This document shows positions 54,411-63,199 of a DNA stretch of 64,000 bases, one piece after another. The stretch comes from MGNI01 sp964353875 (GTDB lineage Bacteria; Chloroflexota; Anaerolineae; Anaerolineales; E44-bin32). Positions within the stretch are counted from its first letter, which is position 1; the number at the start of each line of letters is the position of its first letter. The stretch spans positions 1-64,000 of the forward strand of contig CAYGXU010000003.1 of assembly GCA_964353875.1 (NCBI GenBank), written 5' to 3'. Position numbers and translations under genes: made by a program. The notes under the pieces are model-generated. The model was not told the origin of the DNA and did not search any database. It saw only the letters and a list, made by a program, of their open reading frames with translations.

Positions 54411-56384
54411 ATGGCGCGACACACCCATCACAACAACCCAGCAATCCCTGTCAATGAGATCATCGCATTGGTAGGGCAACCCAATGTGGGGAAGTCGGTA
54501 ATCTTCCATCACCTCACCGGTCGCTATGTAACCGTCGCCAATTATCCTGGGACAACGGTGGAGGTCACGCGCGGCGCAGCGCGAGCCATCCCTAAAACGA
54601 TGGTGATTGATACCCCGGGCGTCATCACCTTCCCTTCCCATACCGAAGACGAATGTGTCACCGCTAATCTCTTGCTCAATGAACATTTGCGCGCCATCAT
54701 TCAGGTTGGGGACGCTAAGAACCTACGCCGTACACTGCTACTCGCCATCCAGTTAGCCGAGATGGGAATCCCAATTGCGCTTGCATTAAACATGATGGAT
54801 GAAGCTGAAGAGCGCGGTGTCACGATTGACCATCGCTTACTCTCGGAACATCTTACCATCCCAGTGATCCCCACTATCGCCACCCAAGGGAAGGGAATCG
54901 AGGAGTTGATCAATGAGATTCAAAAAACGCATGTACATCCCTTCCAACTCCATTATCCACATGAAATCGAAAACGGGCTGAGCGAAATCGAGCCCCTCCT
55001 TCCCGATTCCCCGATCGCGCTGCGCGCATTGGGATTGCTCTGGCTCACAGAAGATCCTGCCGCTGAGACTTGGATCCAGGAACACACCAACCCGGAGATT
55101 TTTGATCGGCTTCTCAACTATCGTGAAGCGCTCTGTCGTTCCTTGGACGAAGCCCCTTCAACCCTGGTTCAGCAAGTTCGTTTTGCTCATGTGGATCGCC
55201 TGACCAGATTGGTGCTTCGAGAATCCGGGAAGGGTTGGCATGGTATGGCCGAACGTTTGGGCCATCTCGCGATTCATCCTATCTGGGGTGTGCTCATCCT
55301 GGCTGTTACCCTGTATGCCCTCTACTGGTTCGTGGGTGTCTTTGGAGCAGGGACCCTGGTCGGCTTTATGGAAAAGAAGTTGTTTGGCGAGATTATCAAC
55401 CCGTGGGTCACGGATACGCTTACCCGTTGGGTGCCCATCCCCATACTGAACGAACTTCTCATTGGTCCATATGGCCTCTGGACGATGGGCATGACTTATG
55501 CTTTAGCGCTCATTTTGCCCATTGTCACTACTTTCTTCCTCGCCTTTGGAATCATGGAAGATTCCGGTTACTTGCCACGTTTGGCAGTCCTCAGCAACCG
55601 TCTCTTCCGCATGATGGGCCTTAACGGCAGAGCAGTCCTGCCCATGGTTTTAGGGCTAGGATGCGTTACCATGGCAACCCTGACCACGCGTGTGCTCGAA
55701 ACCAAACGTGAGCGATTGTTGGTGATTCTGCTCCTGGCGCTTGCTGTGCCATGCTCCGCTCAATTAGGGATCGTGATGGGGATGCTGGCGAGCATATCCC
55801 TGACAGCCACATTGATCTGGCTGGCTGTCATTAGCGGGACTTTCCTTCTGACAGGCTGGTTGGCCGCCAAGGTTCTCCCCGGCGAACGGACGCCGCTCTT
55901 GTTGGAGCTCCCTCCCATCCGTTGGCCGACGCTCTCCAGTACCTCCACGAAAACGTTGGCGAGGTTGGAATGGTATATCAAAGAGGTGGTGCCCTTGTTT
56001 TTGGTTGGAGCGGCGATCCTGTTTGTACTAGATAAGACCGGCGTGTTGCAGTCCTTATTTCGACTGGGCGAACCATTAATGACACACTGGCTTGGCCTAC
56101 CCCCGCAGTCCAGCTCTGCCTTTCTAATAGGTTTCTTGCGTCGCGATTTTGGCGCCACTGGTTTCTTTGTAATGGAAGCGCAAGGACTACTCACTCCATT
56201 ACAGGTCGTCGTAGCGATGGTGACCATTACCTTGTTCATCCCTTGTGTCGCCAGCCTGCTCATGATCGCCAAATCGCGTGGTTGGAGCACGATGCTGGCC
56301 ATGATCGCCATCGTTTTCCCACTGGCCTTCCTGATTGGCGGTCTGCTTCGGCATATCCTCACCGCGATTGGATGGGGACTATGA
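54411..56384 (+). CDS. feoB: Ferrous iron transport protein FeoB
   Basis: Fe2+ importer of the cytoplasmic membrane, 657 residues. The N-terminal G domain has G1 GQPNVGKS (22-29), N-Y-P-G-T-T-V-E-V (G2), D-T-P-G-V (G3) and L-N-M-M-D-E-A (G4). After a helical spacer come the paired gate domains with F-G-I-M-E-D-S-G-Y-L-P-R, N-G-R-A-V-L-P-M-V-L-G-L-G-C-V and a second copy around L-I-G-F-L-R-R-D-F-G-A-T-G. Somewhat shorter than E. coli FeoB (773) but similar to many bacterial forms. It ends with ATGA overlap onto the zinc-ribbon gene. Confidence 0.95.
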   Translation: MARHTHHNNPAIPVNEIIALVGQPNVGKSVIFHHLTGRYVTVANYPGTTVEVTRGAARAIPKTMVIDTPGVITFPSHTEDECVTANLLLNEHLRAIIQVGDAKNLRRTLLLAIQLAEMGIPIALALNMMDEAEERGVTIDHRLLSEHLTIPVIPTIATQGKGIEELINEIQKTHVHPFQLHYPHEIENGLSEIEPLLPDSPIALRALGLLWLTEDPAAETWIQEHTNPEIFDRLLNYREALCRSLDEAPSTLVQQVRFAHVDRLTRLVLRESGKGWHGMAERLGHLAIHPIWGVLILAVTLYALYWFVGVFGAGTLVGFMEKKLFGEIINPWVTDTLTRWVPIPILNELLIGPYGLWTMGMTYALALILPIVTTFFLAFGIMEDSGYLPRLAVLSNRLFRMMGLNGRAVLPMVLGLGCVTMATLTTRVLETKRERLLVILLLALAVPCSAQLGIVMGMLASISLTATLIWLAVISGTFLLTGWLAAKVLPGERTPLLLELPPIRWPTLSSTSTKTLARLEWYIKEVVPLFLVGAAILFVLDKTGVLQSLFRLGEPLMTHWLGLPPQSSSAFLIGFLRRDFGATGFFVMEAQGLLTPLQVVVAMVTITLFIPCVASLLMIAKSRGWSTMLAMIAIVFPLAFLIGGLLRHILTAIGWGL

Positions 56385-56596
56385 GTGAAAACCAACTTAC
56401 ATGCCCACTTTGTGGCAATGTTTTTTCATCAGAAGACAACTCGGGATGTCCCACATGTCCCATGCACAAAGGGTGTATGATGGTTTGCTGCCCTGCTTGT
56501 GGGTATTCTGTTCTCGATCCTAGGCGCTCGACCCTTGTACGACGAATCTCCTCCCTTCGACGTTCGAAAGCTCTGACCAAAGAGGAGGCTAAATGA
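56381..56596 (+). CDS. Small Cys-rich zinc-ribbon protein of the feo operon
   Basis: 71 residues. Four CxxC-like knuckles are seen: C-P-L-C-G, C-P-T-C, C-x5-C (MHKGCMMVCC) and C-P-A-C-G-Y, followed by a basic Arg/Lys-rich tail. Its ATG lies in the stop of feoB and its stop in the start of feoA (ATGA overlaps on both sides), so it is firmly part of the operon. It could bind iron or zinc and act as a small accessory factor in the place where FeoC stands in enterobacteria, but no sequence relation to FeoC is seen. Confidence 0.75.
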   Translation: MSENQLTCPLCGNVFSSEDNSGCPTCPMHKGCMMVCCPACGYSVLDPRRSTLVRRISSLRRSKALTKEEAK

Positions 56597-56985
56597 AACG
56601 AATGTCCTCCCACCCCACTCTGACCCTTGCTGATGCCCCTCCGGGCACTCGCGTGCGTGTCCTCCAATTCGATCACGACTTGCCTTTGGGAAGACTGGAG
56701 CATTTATTGATTTTCGGCATCTCACCGGGCAGGTGGGTGGAAGTCAAACAGCAACAGCCGATCACAGTCGTGCAAGTGGACTACACCGAACTGGCGATTG
56801 AAAATGAAGTAGCGCAGCAAATTGTTGTCACTGACCTCACTCCCATCCAAATCCGGCCACACCATCATCCAAAAGGCTCCTCTGGCAGGAGGCATTCCCG
56901 TCGCCATTTCTTCCAGAGGCAGATGGGACGGTTCCCGGGGATGCAGCGACTATTCCGACGGAAGGGAAGAGGCCGTTGCCAATAG
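56593..56985 (+). CDS. FeoA-domain protein with His/Arg-rich tail
   Basis: 130 residues. Residues 8-85 are a FeoA SH3-like domain (L-A-D-A-P-P-G-T-R-V-R-V, RLEHLLIFGISPGRWVEVKQ, I-E-N-E-V-A-Q-Q-I-V-V). The last 45 residues are highly basic with His clusters (R-P-H-H-H-P, RRHSRRHFFQR), not present in standard FeoA (about 75 residues). FeoA is a cytoplasmic partner of FeoB; the His tail might bind metal or membrane phosphates. It is the last gene of the operon. Confidence 0.85.
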   Translation: MKRMSSHPTLTLADAPPGTRVRVLQFDHDLPLGRLEHLLIFGISPGRWVEVKQQQPITVVQVDYTELAIENEVAQQIVVTDLTPIQIRPHHHPKGSSGRRHSRRHFFQRQMGRFPGMQRLFRRKGRGRCQ

Positions 56986-57160
56986 GAATAAGGGACCGTC
57001 ATAATACCCCCCTTGTTGTGACAATTTCCTCTGCCTCGAAAGGACGATCATCCGTGCTTCGCATCGCGCATCGACCCAGAAGAGAAGCGCCATACTAAAA
57101 CATCAATAAACCGAGGGGACGATTGATCACTACCTACAGAGAGTAAGAGAACTCGGCGAG

Positions 57161-57838
57161 TTAATCTTCTTGTTTTGCTATTTTCCGGCTGGTGAGGTTT
57201 ACCAGGACCATACCGTGGATGGCTCCTACCACTGCACCGGTGAGGCCTAAGGCGGTTGCCATAATTGCAATTCCCACACACAGTGAAGTACGACTTGACG
57301 CAAGATCGACAGCCATAAACACCAGTGGCATCCCCACTGCCCAAGCAAGGCCATTCGCCGGAAGCCATAACCACGCCTTATCAGTCAATCGACGCAGCAC
57401 TCGCCACTGGGGATAAGCAAGGACAAGTCCCGCCGCGAGCCCCATGGCGCCGGCCATGATCAAGACCAGGGAAGTCTCCGGTACCTGTGTCGCCTGCTCT
57501 TGACCTGAGCTTGCCAGGTTGGCGATGGTCATGGGCATCGAACCGAGAAACCAGGCGATGAGCGCTCCGATGACTGTAGCCCGTATCCACGAACGACGGG
57601 TCAGGTCGGCAAAAGCAGTGCGCATTGCCCACCATTGCAGCCAGCCGACGACCGCGCCCTCAATGACGCCGGAAGAAGTCATAAGAAATGCGCTCAGGAT
57701 AGCAGGCAGGATGCCAGGGCTCTCCGCCAATCCCGAGAAAAGACCGAAACCGATGGCAAAGGTCGAGCCTAGACCGACCAACTCGGCGATGGAGTTGGCG
57801 AATACCCATCTCAACCAGAGTGATATGTTGCTTTTCAT
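57161..57838 (-). CDS. Membrane protein of unknown function
   Basis: About 225 residues with six hydrophobic segments, many Gly/Ala/Met, and a repeated G-A-V-V-G-(W/A)-(L/I) element (EGAVVGWLQW near residue 60 and GAVVGAIHGM near 210) that suggests an internal duplication. I chose the ATG at 57838 (MKSNISLWLRW); a TTG 12 codons upstream is less likely. No family recognised and no operon partner. Confidence 0.65.
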   Translation of the reverse strand: MKSNISLWLRWVFANSIAELVGLGSTFAIGFGLFSGLAESPGILPAILSAFLMTSSGVIEGAVVGWLQWWAMRTAFADLTRRSWIRATVIGALIAWFLGSMPMTIANLASSGQEQATQVPETSLVLIMAGAMGLAAGLVLAYPQWRVLRRLTDKAWLWLPANGLAWAVGMPLVFMAVDLASSRTSLCVGIAIMATALGLTGAVVGAIHGMVLVNLTSRKIAKQED

Positions 57839-57926
57839 ACTGATTACATCACCATTTGGATGACATCCATTCAATCCTCGTTAATAAACAAGTGCTCGCA
57901 TTAAAAAGGAGCTTTAATTTCCCCGA

Positions 57927-59036
57927 TTATTTTGCTCTTGCTAACTCCTGCAAAATCCAACGGACCAATCCCGGCCCTTGATAAACAAGCCCGGTATACA
58001 CTTGAATCAGCGAGGCGCCCGCATCCAGCATGGCTTTGGCATCCTCGGGCGTGTGGATCCCTCCCACACCGATGATGGGCAACTTTCCGGCGGTAAATTC
58101 AGATATCTGGGAAACCACCTGCCTGGCTCGTTTTCGCAGAGGTAAGCCGCTCAGGCCGCCAGTTTCGGTTTGATGTAAAGACGCTAAGCCATTTCGACGG
58201 ATGGTGGTGTTGGTGGCGATGACGCCATCCATGCCGGCGGATTGGATCGCTTCAAGGGCATCTTTTAATTCAAATTCAGAAAGGTCGGGAGCCAATTTCA
58301 CCAAAAGAGGCACGTACCGATTGTTGTCCCGACGAAGCTCATCCCTCTCTTCAGAAAGCGACTCAAGCAGCCTGCGTAGTTGCTCCTTCGCCTGTAATCG
58401 CCGTAGCCCAACCGTGTTCGGAGAAGAGACATTGATCGCCAAATAATCCGCATGAGTGTAAAAACATTGAAGCAATTGCAGATAATCCTGCGCCGCCGCA
58501 TCGAGTGGGGTGCTGACTCCTTTGCCAATATTGACTCCCACCACCACATCCTTTAATTGATTCTTCCTAAGCCTCTTGAGTAATGTCGCCGCCCCCTGAT
58601 TGGGAAATCCCATACGATTGATCAAAGCATTGTCTTCTGTCAAACGAAAAATACGAGGGCGCGGATTGCCTATCTGAGGGTTGGGAGTAACCGTACCTAA
58701 TTCTAGATGACCAAAACCCAAACAAGCCAGCCCCCTCATCCCAATGCCTTCTTTATCGTATCCTGCTGCCAGGCCGATTGGATTAGGAAAATCTAACCCC
58801 AGTACTCTCACCTTCAATGCCGGATGCGGATAAGAGTACATGCTCCTTAGAAAAGCCCGAATAGGCGGAACCGCTCCTGTCAGGCGAAGCAATTGTAGGG
58901 TTTGTGTATGCATCATCTCAGGATCGAATCGGAACAGAACGCTCCTTAGGCGGTCATATCCACCGGATGGATTGGATGATTTTGAACGGCTCTGCTGGTA
59001 GGTCATTGTGGTTGCAGGCAACAAGCGAATCGTCAT
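57927..59036 (-). CDS. pyrD: Dihydroorotate dehydrogenase (quinone), class 2
   Basis: Fourth step of UMP synthesis: oxidation of dihydroorotate with electrons passed to membrane quinone. The N-terminal helix region (RFDPEMMHTQTLQLLRLTGA) that contacts the membrane marks class 2. FMN site: G-L-A-A-G-Y-D-K-E-G. The catalytic base is Ser in N-V-S-S-P-N-T-V-G-L. V-K-L-A-P-D-L, I-A-T-N-T-T-I and I-G-V-G-G-I-H follow. 369 residues, normal. It begins 8 bases after pyrFE ends and is the last gene of the pyr operon. Confidence 0.94.
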   Translation of the reverse strand: MTIRLLPATTMTYQQSRSKSSNPSGGYDRLRSVLFRFDPEMMHTQTLQLLRLTGAVPPIRAFLRSMYSYPHPALKVRVLGLDFPNPIGLAAGYDKEGIGMRGLACLGFGHLELGTVTPNPQIGNPRPRIFRLTEDNALINRMGFPNQGAATLLKRLRKNQLKDVVVGVNIGKGVSTPLDAAAQDYLQLLQCFYTHADYLAINVSSPNTVGLRRLQAKEQLRRLLESLSEERDELRRDNNRYVPLLVKLAPDLSEFELKDALEAIQSAGMDGVIATNTTIRRNGLASLHQTETGGLSGLPLRKRARQVVSQISEFTAGKLPIIGVGGIHTPEDAKAMLDAGASLIQVYTGLVYQGPGLVRWILQELARAK

Positions 59037-59044
59037 GAACTGAC

Positions 59045-60484
59045 CTACGACCCGATTTTTCCCTTAATTTGTTTGGCCAAGAAAAGTTTCACCTTCTCGA
59101 TCTCCTTTCGCTCTACCCCCCCAGTCCTCTCCCAATGGCCCAGCAAGTCTGAGAGACGATAAACGCTGTGCAAGCGATAACCTGCTTGTCCCAGTTCTTC
59201 TTCAGCGCCACTTTCCCGATCAATGAGCACGATAATATCCTTGACAGTCAGCCCTGCCGATCTAAGTCGGTCGATTGCTTCTAACTTGGACAGGCCAGTC
59301 GTCACCAGGTCGTCGATGATGACTGCTGTTTCCCCCGGTTGGAAGATGCCTTCGATCAGTACCCCGGTGCCATATTCCTTCGCTTCCTTGCGAGGATAGA
59401 TTAAAGGCCTTCCCGTTTGCAAAGCAATCGTCGTCCCGATCGGAAGCGCGCCATAAGGCAATGCGGCGATGCGATCATAGTTCAACGGTCGAAGGAGGGG
59501 CAGATAGGCTGCAGATGCTTTGGCGAGGACATCCGGGTACGACACCAGGAGACGGAGATCCAAGTAGATCGGCGAAACCAGCCCAGACTTCAACCGATAA
59601 GAACCGAAACGCAAGCATCCTGAGCGCAGCAAATCATCTGCTAAGCTGGCCAGGCCTGGTGTCAAATCGGTGATAGACCTGCTCCCAACTTTTGTACGAG
59701 CATGGTTAACCACATCGCGTAAACGCTTCGCTTCCTGGTCAGGCTTTTTCGCTTGTGCTATGCTCCTCGAAAGAGGAAGGATCATACCCAGCCCATCCAG
59801 TCGCAACCCTGCGGCCAAAGCCTGCTCAATATCTCCGCCCTGCGCCCCCACACCCGGAGCCAGAAACCACAAATCCGGGGCGACGGAGCGGACGGCGGCC
59901 ATTGCCTCAGGATCTGTGGCCCCAACCACCAAACCCAAATTATCTGATTTGTTCCACTCCACCGCCAGGCGTGCAAGGTGAAGATAAAGCGGCTCGCCCC
60001 CTGCGCCAATACGCCCTTGAAGATCCTCCGCTCCGGGGTTGGAGGTCTTACAGAGGAGAAACACCCCATGCGCTGGGTCTTCCATCATGGGATCGATCGA
60101 ATCCCGGCCCAGGAAGGGGCTGACCGTCAGCGCATCCGCGCCGAGCACCCGAAATGCCATCTGGGCGTAATAGCGTGATGTTGAGGCGATGTCACCCCGC
60201 TTGGCATCCAAGATTACAGGGATCCCCTCCGGCACAGCCTCAATCACCTCCTTTAGGATTTCCATCCCATCCGCACCCAAGACCTCAAAGAAAGCGCTAT
60301 TTGGTTTAAAGGCGCACACTACCTCAGCCGTCGCCTCAATCAAACGGAGGCAGAAGCTTCGAACGGCTTGAGGCGTATGCTCAGGAAGGAACTGCGGGTG
60401 AGGATCCAATCCCACACACAGGAAAGAATCCACCTTCAGTATACGATCGGTTAGGCGTTGAAAGAACGAAGCCGGCATCCTCAC
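59045..60484 (-). CDS. pyrFE: Fused orotidine-5'-phosphate decarboxylase / orotate phosphoribosyltransferase
   Basis: Bifunctional protein of 479 residues catalysing the last two steps to UMP. N-terminal half (1-270): OMP decarboxylase of the long (type 2) form, with F-L-C-V-G-L-D-P-H-P, F-K-P-N-S-A-F-F-E and the catalytic V-I-L-D-A-K-R-G-D-I. C-terminal half (285-479): orotate phosphoribosyltransferase, with F-G-S-Y-R-L-K-S-G-L-V-S-P-I-Y-L-D and the PRPP loop V-I-I-D-D-L-V-T-T-G. The order decarboxylase then transferase is the reverse of animal UMP synthase and is known from cyanobacteria and trypanosomatids. Start GTG at 60484 or ATG at 60478. Confidence 0.93.
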   Translation of the reverse strand: MRMPASFFQRLTDRILKVDSFLCVGLDPHPQFLPEHTPQAVRSFCLRLIEATAEVVCAFKPNSAFFEVLGADGMEILKEVIEAVPEGIPVILDAKRGDIASTSRYYAQMAFRVLGADALTVSPFLGRDSIDPMMEDPAHGVFLLCKTSNPGAEDLQGRIGAGGEPLYLHLARLAVEWNKSDNLGLVVGATDPEAMAAVRSVAPDLWFLAPGVGAQGGDIEQALAAGLRLDGLGMILPLSRSIAQAKKPDQEAKRLRDVVNHARTKVGSRSITDLTPGLASLADDLLRSGCLRFGSYRLKSGLVSPIYLDLRLLVSYPDVLAKASAAYLPLLRPLNYDRIAALPYGALPIGTTIALQTGRPLIYPRKEAKEYGTGVLIEGIFQPGETAVIIDDLVTTGLSKLEAIDRLRSAGLTVKDIIVLIDRESGAEEELGQAGYRLHSVYRLSDLLGHWERTGGVERKEIEKVKLFLAKQIKGKIGS

Positions 60485-60619
60485 TCATCCCGTTAATAAA
60501 GCGTTAGTCGTCAACTATTTTCCTGCCAAGCAAACATCGGATCAAATCCTGCTGGATTGAATCCATACACGACCGATATTTCCCTTCAACTCATGTCGAT
60601 CAGCCTTCTTTTATGGATA

Positions 60620-61618
60620 TCAGGCCTTCCCCAGTACCATCGCCAACAAAGCCATGCGGACATACAAGCCGTATTCCATTTGCCGAAAATAAGCTGCTCG
60701 TGGATCGCCGTCCAATTCCATGCTGATCTCACCCACGCGTGGGAAGGGATGCATCACAATCATCTCGTCCTTTGCGCCCTTCATCGTCTCGGCTGTGATC
60801 ACATAGGCGCCTTTCACCTTCTCATACGCTTCGAGGCTTTCAAAGCGTTCCTTCTGGACACGGGTGACATAGAGCACATCCGTTTCAGGCAAAACAGGCT
60901 CGAGAGCCGCAAATTCTTGTTGTTCGATCCCTTTTGCGCCCACTTCCTCCATCAATTTCTGCGGCATACGCACAATTTCCGGGGAAATATAATTGATCCG
61001 CACCCTAAAAAGGGAGAGCAGCCTGGCGAGGGAATGTACCGTGCGGCCATACTTGAGATCACCGAGCATCGTCACGGTCAAGCCATCCACCCTTCCCAAT
61101 TCCTCTTCGATCGTGAATAGATCGAGCAAGGCTTGGGTGGGATGTTCCCCAACCCCGTCGCCGGCATTGATCACCGGCTTTCGCCCATACCTGGCAGCCA
61201 GGTCTGCTGAACCCACTTCAGGGTGGCGTAAAACGATCACATCGGCATAGCATTCCAAGGTACGGATCGTGTCCGGAAGCGATTCCCCTTTGGCTACCGA
61301 GGAATAAGTTACCTCGTTAATCGGGATAACGCTGCCACCCAGTCGTTCCATGGCGGAAAAGAACGAAGATGATGTTCTTGTGGAAGGTTCATAGAAGAGA
61401 TTGGCGAGGATCTTGCCCTTGAGCAGATCAAAGGTGCCCACCCTCTCCACCATGGCACGCATTTCCTTTGCAACGCCAAAAATGTATTCCAGATCCGCCC
61501 GCGAGAATTGAAGCACCGAAAGGATATCCATTCCGTAGAAGGGCGCCTCGCGATGATCCCCAAAGGGGATATGGGGACTCTGTTTTCTACGCTCATTTGG
61601 TGGGATAAAAGTTGCCAT
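60620..61618 (-). CDS. pyrB: Aspartate carbamoyltransferase, CAD-like
   Basis: Second step of pyrimidine synthesis: carbamoyl phosphate plus aspartate gives carbamoyl aspartate. 332 residues. Carbamoyl-phosphate loop [17 protein letters not shown]-x-[23 protein letters not shown] and [12 protein letters not shown]. The C-terminal [20 protein letters not shown], then [10 protein letters not shown], is very close to the ATC domain of animal CAD as I recall it. No pyrI-type regulatory subunit is nearby. AGGAGG precedes the ATG. It follows pyrC by about 30 bases. Confidence 0.95.
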   Translation of the reverse strand: MATFIPPNERRKQSPHIPFGDHREAPFYGMDILSVLQFSRADLEYIFGVAKEMRAMVERVGTFDLLKGKILANLFYEPSTRTSSSFFSAMERLGGSVIPINEVTYSSVAKGESLPDTIRTLECYADVIVLRHPEVGSADLAARYGRKPVINAGDGVGEHPTQALLDLFTIEEELGRVDGLTVTMLGDLKYGRTVHSLARLLSLFRVRINYISPEIVRMPQKLMEEVGAKGIEQQEFAALEPVLPETDVLYVTRVQKERFESLEAYEKVKGAYVITAETMKGAKDEMIVMHPFPRVGEISMELDGDPRAAYFRQMEYGLYVRMALLAMVLGKA

Positions 61619-61648
61619 TCACACCTCCTTTTAATGTTCTTGCACTGT

Positions 61649-62713
61649 TTATGCAATCGATGAGGCGAGATCTTGGCCAAATCCTGCTGGCACAGTGATC
61701 TCTCCCTGCTGATATACGATGTAGCCGCGCAATTCGACCTGGGTCACCCGTCCTCTCAGGCTATATCCCTCAAATGGGGACCAACCCGAGCGACTTCGAA
61801 AGTCCGCGCCTTTTACCTCCCATACAGCATTCTCATCTACCATAATTCGCGTCTCCACTTGTTCGGGGAGGCGAAAAATTTGCCGTGGTCGGACGACCAT
61901 TTTATTCAAACAATCTTCCAGGGTCAGGCGCCTTTCGCTAACCGCAGTGAGGAACAATCCCAATGATGTCTCCAAACCCGGAAAGCCAGGGGGCGGGTTT
62001 TCGGAGTCCTTCTCCCCCTGGGTATGAGGGGCATGATCGCTGGCGAAGCAATCGATTACTGCAAGGTTTTCCCACAAAGCCGCCTGATCCGCTTTCGTCG
62101 CCAGACGCGGCCGCACCTCGCTCCGACCGGCGCCTATTTGAGGGATGTCGTCCTCGGTGAGGAAGAGATGATGGGGCGTCACCTCGCAGGTCACTGCGAA
62201 GCCCTTTTCCTTGGCTGCTCTGATCAATAATATCTCCTCCTTACGACTGACATGGCAAATGTGCACCGGTCTGTCATGTAGCCCGGCCAAGAGCAGGATG
62301 GCGGCCATGCTCATCCCTTCTGCATGCACGGCGATTGGTCGGCTGGCAGGCCAATGGTGAAGATGTTCCTGGATCGACTTGAGCTCATTCAATCGCAAAG
62401 GTCCAAAGGTCTGATCCAGATACATTTTCAGGCCACAAACCCTGGTGGCGATTCGTGCTGCCGTCGACGCATTTTCTGATCCAGCCCCGAAGAAGAGGCC
62501 ATAATCGCAGATAGCCTTCTCCCGGGCAGCGGCTTTGGCCTGCTCGAGGGTCGTCTCATCCGTCAACGGCGGTTGGGTATTGGGCATCGCCAGGACGGTT
62601 GTAAACCCTCCCAACAGTGCAGCTGCCGTACCGCTCTGGAAATCCTCTTTATGGGTAGCGCCAGGTTCCCTTAAGTGGACATGGGGATCGATCAAACCAG
62701 GCAGCTCAAGCAT
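61649..62713 (-). CDS. pyrC: Dihydroorotase, CAD-like
   Basis: Third step: cyclisation of carbamoyl aspartate to dihydroorotate, 354 residues. Zinc ligands: H11-x-H13 in L-I-D-P-H-V-H-L-R-E-P, the bridging Lys in G-L-K-M-Y-L-D-Q-T-F, His in I-A-V-H-A-E and V-H-I-C-H-V-S-R-K-E-E-I, and Asp in D-C-F-A-S-D-H-A-P-H-T. T-C-E-V-T-P-H-H-L-F-L and PPPGFPGLETSL match the dihydroorotase domain of CAD closely. I chose the ATG at 62713 with AGGAGGGG before it. First structural gene of the operon, behind a leader with two terminator-like hairpins. Confidence 0.94.
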   Translation of the reverse strand: MLELPGLIDPHVHLREPGATHKEDFQSGTAAALLGGFTTVLAMPNTQPPLTDETTLEQAKAAAREKAICDYGLFFGAGSENASTAARIATRVCGLKMYLDQTFGPLRLNELKSIQEHLHHWPASRPIAVHAEGMSMAAILLLAGLHDRPVHICHVSRKEEILLIRAAKEKGFAVTCEVTPHHLFLTEDDIPQIGAGRSEVRPRLATKADQAALWENLAVIDCFASDHAPHTQGEKDSENPPPGFPGLETSLGLFLTAVSERRLTLEDCLNKMVVRPRQIFRLPEQVETRIMVDENAVWEVKGADFRSRSGWSPFEGYSLRGRVTQVELRGYIVYQQGEITVPAGFGQDLASSIA

Positions 62714-62942
62714 AGATCCCCTCCTGTTCGCCACCCATGGGAGTTAGGGGGACATGATCTATCCAAGCAATGTTTTTTTCCACCGTAAAATCATCATCCT
62801 GAACATTTCGAGGGCCGGCAACGGGCAAAAAAAGAGAGCCGAAAGGCTCTTCTTTTGTGGGGAAGAAAAACGCCTGCTTTTGGGCTTTTACCCTCAGGCA
62901 GGCGCAACTATCCTTAGGAAATTTATCCTTCATTCTGCTCAT
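62706..62942 (-). CDS. Possible leader open frame of the pyr operon
   Basis: 78 codons beginning with ATG only about 6 bases after the predicted transcript start, spanning both leader hairpins and ending 8 bases inside pyrC in another frame. The U-rich codons fall at the hairpins (A-F-F-F-P and G-S-L-F-L-P). The geometry recalls the pyrBI leader of enterobacteria, where translation of a leader prevents termination. No ribosome site, so translation is doubtful. Confidence 0.3.
   Translation of the reverse strand: MSRMKDKFPKDSCACLRVKAQKQAFFFPTKEEPFGSLFLPVAGPRNVQDDDFTVEKNIAWIDHVPLTPMGGEQEGIYA
62834..62851 (-). terminator. Second hairpin of the pyr leader
   Basis: 6-bp stem AGAGCC / GGCTCT (62835-62850) with a stable tetraloop. 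On the minus strand it is followed after one base by seven T, a textbook intrinsic terminator about 120 bases before pyrC. On the plus strand TCTTTT follows, so it might act both ways. Confidence 0.8.
62866..62904 (-). terminator. First hairpin of the pyr leader
   Basis: 7-bp stem CGCCTGC (62871-62877) / GCAGGCG (62898-62904) with an inner GGG/CCC pair, followed on the minus strand by TTTTTCTT. It lies between the pyr promoter and the second terminator; together they suggest attenuation. Confidence 0.7.
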
Positions 62943-62954
62943 ATGATCCCGTAC

Positions 62955-62982
62955 ATTGTATGGAAAAGATGGAATCTGTCAA
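62955..62982 (-). promoter_or_regulatory. Sigma-70-type promoter of the pyr operon
   Basis: On the minus strand TTGACA (62982-62977), a 16-base spacer, and TACAAT (62960-62955). Predicted start near 62948 within GTACGGGATC, giving a leader of about 235 bases to the pyrC ATG. Confidence 0.75.
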
Positions 62983-63199
62983 GGGGGCGTTTTGAAATTC
63001 TCATCGATTTTTCAGTCAATGACCTATTATCCTTAATAGGCATGCCCATGGAAATCTGGTCTTATCATTTGATCCCATCGACGTAAAAGAATGATGCAAG
63101 ATTACCTCTACAAGCCGCCGGAAAGCGCGCCACGCCCGCGCCTGTCAGCATCTCCCAAACCTTCCTGTCGGATGACGTCTTTACTTCGTCCCATCGCTT

